In this document: positions 12,454 to 17,666 of the stretch, piece by piece
Layout of the letters: each line of letters opens with the position of its first letter
Numbering within the stretch: the stretch's first letter is position 1
Source: Candidatus Muproteobacteria bacterium
Lineage (GTDB): Bacteria > Pseudomonadota > Gammaproteobacteria > Acidiferrobacterales > Sulfurifustaceae
Reading direction: 5' to 3'
NCBI GenBank assembly: GCA_023266455.1
Contig: JAHFQD010000006.1
Location: 1 to 17,666, forward strand
Length of the DNA stretch: 17,666 nt
Notes under the pieces: model-generated
The model's input: the letters and a program-made list of their open reading frames with translations, nothing else
Told to the model about the DNA's origin: nothing
Database searches by the model: none
Made by a program: the position numbers and the translations under genes

Positions 12454-13482
12454 ATGACTCGCCGAACTACCGTCGCCGCAAGCTTCGTGGTGATTATTGT
12501 CTGTGTTATCGGAACCGCGGTCTCCGCGCCGAATTTTAACCAAGCGAAAGTCGAGCAATTCCAACGGCTACCGCAGATCGTCGAGTCGCCGTCGAATCCG
12601 ATGTCGCCGGCGCGTGTGGCGTTAGGTAAGGCGCTGTTCTTCGATCCACGTTTATCCGGTTCGCAATCGATGAGTTGCGCCAGCTGCCACAATCCCAGTC
12701 TCGGTTGGTCGGATGGACTGCCGACCGCCATCGGTCAAGGAATGAGCAAACTGCGACGCGCGACGCCCACCATCGTCAACTCTGCGTACGGCAGCGTTTT
12801 CATGTGGGATGGACGCAAACATTCGCTCGAAGACCAAGCGCTCGGCCCGATTCAAGCGAAAGATGAAATGAACATGGACATGACGATCCTCCTGGAGCGT
12901 TTGTCCACTATTAAAGGCTACCGCGAGATGTTCGACCACGCGTATCCCGGCGAGGGCATCACGCCGGACGCCATCGCCAAAGCGATCGCCAGTTTCGAGC
13001 GCACCGTGGTGTCGACCAACACGCCGTTTGATCGCTGGCGTCGCGGCGAGCAACGCGCGGTGAGCGATGCGGCCAAACGAGGTTTCGAACTGTTTCTTGG
13101 TAAAGCCGATTGCGTCGCCTGCCATCAAGGGTTCAATTTCACCGACGAAGGTTTTCACAATATCGGCGTTAAAACGGTCGACGGCATGAAGGACGACGAT
13201 GGCCGCTATGAACAATTAAAACTGCGCGGCATGAAGGGCGCTTTTAAAACGCCGACGCTGCGCGAAGTGGCGTTGACGGCGCCTTATATGCACAACGGTA
13301 TCTATACTACGTTGGAAGAAGTCGTGGACCATTACGACCGCGGCGGCGACGTGAAGGACAATCTCGATATCAGCATGCGTCCCTTGAAGCTGAGCACGCA
13401 AGAAAAAATAGACCTAGTCGAATTTATGAAAACATTGACGAGCGAACGTCTTGAGTTCGCCGTGCCACGGTTGCCACAATAG
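12454..13482 (+). CDS. Di-haem cytochrome c peroxidase / MauG-like protein
   Basis: A 342-aa exported protein. An Arg-rich start and hydrophobic stretch (about 8-24, ending VSAPN) form a signal peptide or anchor, so it acts in the periplasm. Two haem c sites are visible: CASCH (75-79) and CVACH (220-224). Family motifs LGKALFFDPRLSGSQSMSC (about 57-75), FMWDGRKHSLEDQALGPI (116-133) and FKTPTLREVALTAPYMHNG (264-282) are those of the bacterial CCP/MauG family, which reduce peroxide or carry out high-valent oxidation of a partner. The ATG at 12454 is chosen with GGGGG upstream; a TTG at 12442 is less likely. It heads a cluster with a cupredoxin (3 to 12 nt away) and two cytochromes, its likely electron donors or acceptors. 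CCP and MauG roles cannot be separated from sequence alone. Confidence 0.93.
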   Translation: MTRRTTVAASFVVIIVCVIGTAVSAPNFNQAKVEQFQRLPQIVESPSNPMSPARVALGKALFFDPRLSGSQSMSCASCHNPSLGWSDGLPTAIGQGMSKLRRATPTIVNSAYGSVFMWDGRKHSLEDQALGPIQAKDEMNMDMTILLERLSTIKGYREMFDHAYPGEGITPDAIAKAIASFERTVVSTNTPFDRWRRGEQRAVSDAAKRGFELFLGKADCVACHQGFNFTDEGFHNIGVKTVDGMKDDDGRYEQLKLRGMKGAFKTPTLREVALTAPYMHNGIYTTLEEVVDHYDRGGDVKDNLDISMRPLKLSTQEKIDLVEFMKTLTSERLEFAVPRLPQ

Positions 13483-13494
13483 AGAATGTATCGA

Positions 13495-13812
13495 ATGAAA
13501 ATTAAATATTGCTTGGGTGTCGCGCTTATCGCCTGCGCGTTCGATGCGTCGGCGGCGGAGTACGAAATAGCGCAGCGAAATAAAGCATTCGCGCCGGTTT
13601 ATTTAAAAATTAAAGTCGGCGATGTGGTGAATTTCGTCAACGACGATCCGTTCGCGCACAACGTTTACTCGTTGTCTGAAACGAAATCGTTCGACGTCGG
13701 TTCTTACCCCAAGGGACAAGGTAAGCAAATTACATTCGACAAGCCCGGCCAAGTCTTCGTCGAGTGCGCGATCCACCCATTTATGAAAATGAAGATCGAG
13801 GTCACGCAATGA
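13495..13812 (+). CDS. Blue-copper cupredoxin (plastocyanin/azurin-like), exported
   Basis: A 105-aa small copper protein with a signal peptide (about 1-20, cleavage likely after DASA, before AEYEI). The mature part is a single cupredoxin domain beginning AEYEIAQRNKAFAPVYLKIKVGD. Type 1 copper ligands are visible: His55 in FAHNVYS, Cys91, His94 and Met97 in ECAIHPFMKM. It shuttles single electrons in the periplasm. I chose the ATG at 13495 because AGAGA lies 9 nt upstream and the signal peptide starts MKIKYC; the ATG at 13486 would add three residues and is possible. It follows the di-haem peroxidase gene closely and its stop overlaps the next start as ATGA. A degraded second copy lies at 12210-12344. 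Confidence 0.9.
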   Translation: MKIKYCLGVALIACAFDASAAEYEIAQRNKAFAPVYLKIKVGDVVNFVNDDPFAHNVYSLSETKSFDVGSYPKGQGKQITFDKPGQVFVECAIHPFMKMKIEVTQ

Positions 13813-14192
13813 CGCGCGGCGGAGTATGGGGCGTCTTGTGTTGGGTTCTGTTCAGCGGCATGGCACAGGCGGCGGATTCCAAGAACGTAGAAAAGCTGAC
13901 CGACGTGCGCGGTTCGATCGTGTTTCGCACTTATTGCGTGTTGTGCCACGGTGAGCTCGCCGACGGTACTGGTCGGGCGGCGAAAAATTTGAAGCCGCCG
14001 CCGGCGAACCTGACGTTGAGCACCGCGAGCGACGAATATAAAGAAAATATGATTCGCAAAGGTGGCGCGGCCGTTGGACGATCGGCATTCATGCCGCCCT
14101 GGGGACAAGAGTTGACCGACGAGCAAATCCGCGATGTCGTGGCATATTTACGGGCGGTAAATGTGCGAAATCGGGAAGCACCCAAGAAATAG
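13809..14192 (+). CDS. Periplasmic c-type cytochrome, monohaem (first of a tandem pair)
   Basis: A 127-aa exported cytochrome c class I. The signal peptide covers about residues 1-21 (hydrophobic core GVLCWVLFSGMAQA). The haem-binding CVLCH is at 43-47 and the likely axial Met95 is in AFMPPWG. The C-terminal helix LTDEQIRDVVAYLRAV closes the fold. The start ATG at 13809 overlaps the cupredoxin stop by four bases (ATGA), a sign of translational coupling; an in-frame start at 13764 lies inside the cupredoxin gene and would precede the signal peptide. It is a clear paralogue of the next gene. Likely role: electron carrier to or from the cupredoxin and di-haem peroxidase. Confidence 0.9.
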   Translation: MTRGGVWGVLCWVLFSGMAQAADSKNVEKLTDVRGSIVFRTYCVLCHGELADGTGRAAKNLKPPPANLTLSTASDEYKENMIRKGGAAVGRSAFMPPWGQELTDEQIRDVVAYLRAVNVRNREAPKK

Positions 14193-14234
14193 TTACTAAG
14201 CTTGGTGTTGTATCGACGAAAGGGCGACGCAGGG

Positions 14235-14609
14235 ATGAGGACGGCGTGGTATCTGAGTGTGCTCGGTTTGGTATTGCCGATGATCGCGCAAGCGGTCGAT
14301 CTCAAAGGGAGCAATGCGGGCCAGCGCGAACGCGGGTTGCTAGTTTTCCAAACCTACTGCATGACTTGCCACGGTTCGTACGCCGATGGCAAAGGTAAAT
14401 CGGCGAAGAATCTTAAACCACCGCCGGCGAATCTCCGCACCAGCGTCAAAACCGATCAGTATAAAGAAGAGATTATCCGCAAGGGGGGCGCCGCGGTGGG
14501 ACGATCGCCGTTCATGCCGCCGTGGGGACAAGAACTAAGTGACCAGCAGATCGCCGACGTTGTTTATTATTTGCGTTCCATCACTGGGGCGAAATCCAAA
14601 CCGAAGTAA
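14235..14609 (+). CDS. Periplasmic c-type cytochrome, monohaem (second of a tandem pair)
   Basis: A 124-aa exported cytochrome c class I. The signal peptide is about 1-20 (MRTAWYLSVLGLVLPMIAQA), which supports the ATG at 14235 rather than the TTG at 14202. The haem site CMTCH is at 42-46 and the probable axial Met94 in PFMPPWG. It shares long stretches with the preceding cytochrome, for example SAKNLKPPPANL against AAKNLKPPPANL, and an identical IRKGGAAVGRS, so the two arose by tandem duplication. The stop is 5 nt from the stop of the convergent lpxH gene. No intrinsic terminator was seen in that gap. Confidence 0.9.
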   Translation: MRTAWYLSVLGLVLPMIAQAVDLKGSNAGQRERGLLVFQTYCMTCHGSYADGKGKSAKNLKPPPANLRTSVKTDQYKEEIIRKGGAAVGRSPFMPPWGQELSDQQIADVVYYLRSITGAKSKPK

Positions 14610-14614
14610 CCCTG

Positions 14615-15346
14615 TTATAGCGGCAGACTTTCCAACGTGCGCGACGTCGGCGTCACCCGCAGTACGCTGCCTTGTTCGTACCAATCGCCCAAGACGGTAC
14701 GGTAAGCCGACGCTCCATCCAGGTTGAAAACATGTTCCGCCGGCCGGTGCGTATGGCCGTGAATCAAATGACGTATTCGGTGCGTGCGCATTATTTCTTC
14801 CACCGCGCCTTGGGTGACGTCCATGATCTCCGGTTTTTTCTGCGACGTCGTTTCCTTGCTGATCTCGCGGTAACGCCGCGCGATTGCTTCGCGTTCGGCG
14901 TAGGGCTTGTCGAGAAACTCTCGTTGCCATCGTCGCTCCCGCACCATTTTGCGAAACGCCATGTACTCGACGTCGCGCGTGCACAGCGAATCGCCGTGCA
15001 TTAGCAATACCGGTGTTCCATAAAGATCGATGCAGGTTGGATCCGGTAATACGGGGCAACCGCTGGCGCGCGCGAAATCGGCGCCTAAAAGAAAATCGCG
15101 ATTACCCGGAATGATCTGTGTCGGTACGCCGCTTTCCGCCAATGCGCGCAGCGCTTCGATGGTGGGGCGATGCTCATCAAGTGTTGCAGCTTCGTCGCCG
15201 ATCCAGTATTCGAATAAGTCGCCGAGGATGTACAACGCTTGCGCGCGCCGCGCGTCGTTTTGTAGAAACTTCAGGAAGAGTTCGGTGATCGCAGGCCGAT
15301 CGGCGCATAGATGCAGATCGGAAATGAAAAGCGTCGGTTTGGCCAT
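14615..15346 (-). CDS. lpxH: UDP-2,3-diacylglucosamine diphosphatase LpxH
   Basis: A 243-aa peripheral membrane metallophosphoesterase that hydrolyses UDP-2,3-diacylglucosamine to lipid X and UMP in lipid A synthesis. Di-metal site motifs are all present: Asp10 and His12 in FISDLHL, Asp43 in LGDLFEYWIGDE, GNRDF (81-85, Asn82), His117 in MHGDS and HGHTHRP (196-202). Length is close to the E. coli protein (240 aa). It begins 2 nt after the cyclophilin gene on the same strand, the ppiB-lpxH pair seen in many gammaproteobacteria. Its presence shows a lipid A-containing outer membrane. Confidence 0.97.
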   Translation of the reverse strand: MAKPTLFISDLHLCADRPAITELFLKFLQNDARRAQALYILGDLFEYWIGDEAATLDEHRPTIEALRALAESGVPTQIIPGNRDFLLGADFARASGCPVLPDPTCIDLYGTPVLLMHGDSLCTRDVEYMAFRKMVRERRWQREFLDKPYAEREAIARRYREISKETTSQKKPEIMDVTQGAVEEIMRTHRIRHLIHGHTHRPAEHVFNLDGASAYRTVLGDWYEQGSVLRVTPTSRTLESLPL

Positions 15347-15348
15347 TC

Positions 15349-15861
15349 CTAATGCTGATCCACTTTTTCGGCGAGCGTGGCCTTCTCGATCAACACATCG
15401 TTCAACGGTACGTCTTTGAAACCTTGCTTAGAACCGGTCGGGACGCCGTTGATGCGATCGATGATTTGCATGCCGTCGATGACTTGTCCGAATACGCAAT
15501 AACCGCAGCTCGCTTGCGTCGGCGCGGTGAAGTTTAGGAAATCGTTATCGATGACGTTTATAAAAAATTGACTGGAAGCCGAGTTCACATCGGAACCGCG
15601 CGCCATCGCGACCGTTCCGCGGGCGTTCCGCAGACCATTTTTGGATTCGTTCTCGATCGGCTCGCGCGGTGGTTTCTGCGTCAGATTCGGCCCGAAGCCG
15701 CCACCTTGAATCACAAACTTGTCGATGACGCGGTGGAAGATGGTGCCGTCGTAAAATCCGTCGCGGACGTAGCGTAGGAAGTTGTCCACCGTCTTCGGCG
15801 CTTTCTCCGGGAATAACTCCAGCGTGATTGTTCCGAAGCTTGTTTTTAGGTGTACGTGCAT
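15349..15861 (-). CDS. ppiB: Cytoplasmic peptidyl-prolyl cis-trans isomerase, cyclophilin type
   Basis: A 170-aa cyclophilin that speeds proline isomerisation during folding. Motifs visible: FHRVIDKFVIQGG (42-54, catalytic Arg44), ARGTVAMARGSDVNSASSQF and a CVFGQVIDGMQIIDRI segment near the C-terminus. No signal peptide is present, so it is the cytoplasmic PpiB type. The ATG at 15861 is chosen because AGGGAG lies just upstream and MHVHLKTSFGTITLEL is the normal family start; the upstream ATG at 15906 would add 15 unrelated residues. It is co-transcribed with lpxH and divergent from gltX across 148 nt (15862-16009), which must hold both promoters, although I found no convincing pair of boxes there. 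Confidence 0.95.
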   Translation of the reverse strand: MHVHLKTSFGTITLELFPEKAPKTVDNFLRYVRDGFYDGTIFHRVIDKFVIQGGGFGPNLTQKPPREPIENESKNGLRNARGTVAMARGSDVNSASSQFFINVIDNDFLNFTAPTQASCGYCVFGQVIDGMQIIDRINGVPTGSKQGFKDVPLNDVLIEKATLAEKVDQH

Positions 15862-16009
15862 GCGGCTCCCTATTGCCGTCTGGTGAAATAGTGGCCGTAT
15901 TCTCAACCGGATCGACGACCCCGCGCAACCGCTTCGATGCGTTTGTTTGTACTTTTTAGATTTCTTGAGATTCCTTCATACCGCCCGTTTCCGTTACCAT
16001 TGGCGCCCC

Positions 16010-17419
16010 ATGACAACACGCGTTTTCAAAACTCGCTTCGCACCGAGTCCGACCGGGCTTTTGCATCTCGGCAACGTCCGTACCGCCTTGTTCAACCATC
16101 TGTTGGCGCGGCGACATAACGGCGTGTTGTTGTTGCGGCTCGAAGATACCGACGCGATGCGCGGCCATGAAAAGTACGCCATTGCGTTGATGCATGACCT
16201 GCGCTGGCTCGGACTGCAATGGGACGAAGGCCCGGAGGTCGGCGGCGACGCCGGTCCCTACGAACAATCCCGTCGCGGCGAGATTTATCAACGCTATTTC
16301 GCCGTGCTGAGCGACAAGCAACTGGCCTACCCCTGTTTTTGCACCGAACACGAATTGTCGATCGCGCGCAAAACCGCGCTCGCCGCCGGGCGGCCGCCGC
16401 GCTATTCCGGTAAATGCCGTGCGCTTACGCCGGAAGACGTGCGCGAGCGTTTCGCCAAAGGCATACCGGCGACGTTGCGTTTTCGCGTGCCCGAGAGCCG
16501 AACCATCACCTTCGACGACAAAGTCCGCGGCCCGCAATCGTTCGCTACCGACGACATCGGCGATTTCGTCATCCGCCGCTCCGACGGGACGCCGGCGTTT
16601 TTCTTCTGTAACGCCGTTGACGACGCTGAGATGGGCGTGACGTTGGTGGTGCGCGGCGAAGATCATTTGGCGAATACGCCGCGACAGTTGATGCTGTTCG
16701 AGGCGTTGGGATTGCTCGCGCCCGAGTACGCCCACATCGCGTTGGTCGTCGGTGCCGACGGCGCGCCGCTGTCCAAACGGACGGGCAGCCAATCAGTGCA
16801 GGAGATGCGCGAGACGGGTTATTTGCCGGACGCGTTGAATAATTATCTCGCGCGCTTAGGCCATAGTTACGAAGAAAACGCGTTCATGAATACCCAAATG
16901 CTGGGAGAGCGTTTCGATGTGACGCGCTTGCATCGCGCGCCCGCGCGTTTCGATGCGGCGCAGTTGCTGCATTGGCAACGTGAAGCCGTGCTGCATGTGT
17001 CGGCGGATGTACTGTGGAACTGGATGAGCGAAGACGTGCATCGCTTGGTACCGGCGGCGCGGCGCGACGCGTTCATCGAATGCGTGCGCGGCAACGTGGT
17101 GTTCCCGGCGGACGCGGTGCATTGGGCCAAGAACTTATTCGCTGACCAAGCCGTCGTGACGCGCGACGCGCGCGAAACGATTCAATCCGCCGGCGCCACA
17201 TTTTTCGCCCAGGCGGTCGACGCGCTCGGCAAACATGGCGTGGAGTTCAAGCCGTTGAGCGATGCGCTCAAGAAAACCAGCGGACGTTCCGGCAAAGCCT
17301 TATTTCAACCGCTGCGCGCGGCGCTAACCGGCGAGCTCGACGGCCCCGAGATGGCGAAGGTGTTGCCGCTGCTCGGCGTCGAACGCGCGCGCCAACGCTT
17401 GGAACAATACGCCTCGTAG
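16010..17419 (+). CDS. gltX: Glutamyl-tRNA synthetase (possible second, tRNA-Gln-charging type)
   Basis: A 469-aa class I synthetase that attaches glutamate to tRNA. Visible are the FAPSPTGLLHLGN segment with the HIGH-type HLGN (19-22), a zinc site of Cys109-x-Cys111 with Tyr132 and Cys136, VRGEDHLANTPRQ (about 214-226), and a KMSKS-type loop LSKRTG (254-259). A full anticodon-binding C-terminal domain (about 310-469) is present, so it is not the short GluQ enzyme. The ATG at 16010 is used; the frame opens earlier (15947), but FAPSPTG must lie near the N-terminus. It stands between ppiB-lpxH and cysS, where glnS is often found in relatives. Whether it is discriminating or also charges tRNA-Gln (with GatCAB) cannot be decided here. 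Confidence 0.95.
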   Translation: MTTRVFKTRFAPSPTGLLHLGNVRTALFNHLLARRHNGVLLLRLEDTDAMRGHEKYAIALMHDLRWLGLQWDEGPEVGGDAGPYEQSRRGEIYQRYFAVLSDKQLAYPCFCTEHELSIARKTALAAGRPPRYSGKCRALTPEDVRERFAKGIPATLRFRVPESRTITFDDKVRGPQSFATDDIGDFVIRRSDGTPAFFFCNAVDDAEMGVTLVVRGEDHLANTPRQLMLFEALGLLAPEYAHIALVVGADGAPLSKRTGSQSVQEMRETGYLPDALNNYLARLGHSYEENAFMNTQMLGERFDVTRLHRAPARFDAAQLLHWQREAVLHVSADVLWNWMSEDVHRLVPAARRDAFIECVRGNVVFPADAVHWAKNLFADQAVVTRDARETIQSAGATFFAQAVDALGKHGVEFKPLSDALKKTSGRSGKALFQPLRAALTGELDGPEMAKVLPLLGVERARQRLEQYAS

Positions 17420-17434
17420 TTTTGAAACTATCGC

Positions 17435-17666
17435 ATGCTGCATATCTACAACAGCTTCACTAAACGCAAAGAACCGTTTCAATCGTTGGCGCCGCGCAAG
17501 GTCCGCATGTACGTCTGCGGTATGACGGTGTACGACTATTGCCATCTTGGTCATGCGCGCGTCATGGTGGCGTTCGACATGGTCGCGCGTTATCTGCGCG
17601 CGCGCGGCAACGCGGTGACGTACGTACGCAACATCACCGACATCGATGACAAAATCATCAAACGCG
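17435..17666 (+). CDS. cysS: Cysteinyl-tRNA synthetase, N-terminal part
   Basis: The first 77 residues of a class I synthetase that runs off the window. It begins [15 protein letters not shown], then the CysRS signature [18 protein letters not shown], in which Cys of VCGMTVYD is a zinc ligand that recognises the cysteine substrate and HLGH is the HIGH motif. This is followed by [15 protein letters not shown], the conserved ITDIDDKII motif. It starts 15 nt after gltX on the same strand, so the two synthetase genes are probably one operon. The catalytic KMSKS loop and the C-terminal domains are outside the window. Confidence 0.97.
   Translation, partial: MLHIYNSFTKRKEPFQSLAPRKVRMYVCGMTVYDYCHLGHARVMVAFDMVARYLRARGNAVTYVRNITDIDDKIIKR

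Noticed and set aside
15862..16009. Divergent promoters between ppiB and gltX
   Set aside because: TTGAGA elements occur on both strands but none has a plausible -10 at 16-18 nt, so no promoter is called.

Overview
The window looks like a chromosomal segment of a gammaproteobacterium of moderate to high GC. The order folC - dedD (SPOR) - cvpA - purF at the left end and metZ further right matches the conserved folC-dedD-cvpA-purF-metZ block of Pseudomonas-like genomes. lpxH shows a Gram-negative outer membrane. The species cannot be named from the sequence. REGION 1 (1-3049, + strand): the end of folC, then a SPOR-domain cell-division protein, CvpA and PurF, closely spaced like an operon. REGION 2 (3120-4529, +): a nitroreductase-family flavoprotein and an arylamine N-acetyltransferase 3 nt apart, a plausible two-step pathway for nitroaromatic or arylamine compounds. 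REGION 3 (4563-9591): a compact and apparently complete type II-C CRISPR-Cas locus. A consensus sigma70 promoter drives a very short array (three identical repeats, two 30-nt spacers) that ends at an intrinsic terminator. Facing it on the - strand is the operon cas9 (1120 aa) - cas1 - cas2. Just upstream of cas9, on the + strand, is a tracrRNA gene. Its anti-repeat can form 25 continuous base pairs with the repeat, it has a TTGACC-17-TAAGAT promoter lying across the cas9 ribosome-binding site, and it has a strong UUCG-loop terminator. So all RNA and protein parts of the effector can be read directly, including the direction of crRNA transcription. REGION 4 (9608-12204, +): metZ, preceded by a leader whose sequence and H-type pseudoknot fold match a SAM-II riboswitch, with a terminator/antiterminator expression platform; a glycerate 2-kinase follows. 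REGION 5 (12210-14609, +): a periplasmic electron-transfer cluster. It holds a di-haem cytochrome c peroxidase/MauG-like protein, a blue-copper cupredoxin and two tandem paralogous c-type monohaem cytochromes. A truncated second cupredoxin copy with its copper-ligand Cys changed to Ser lies just upstream. REGION 6 (14615-17666): lpxH and a cytoplasmic cyclophilin on the - strand, then divergently a full-length glutamyl-tRNA synthetase and the start of cysS. In many relatives this neighbourhood holds glnS, so a second, possibly tRNA-Gln-charging GluRS may stand in its place. The CRISPR-Cas locus and the nitroreductase/NAT pair separate purF from metZ, which suggests they were inserted into an otherwise conserved block.
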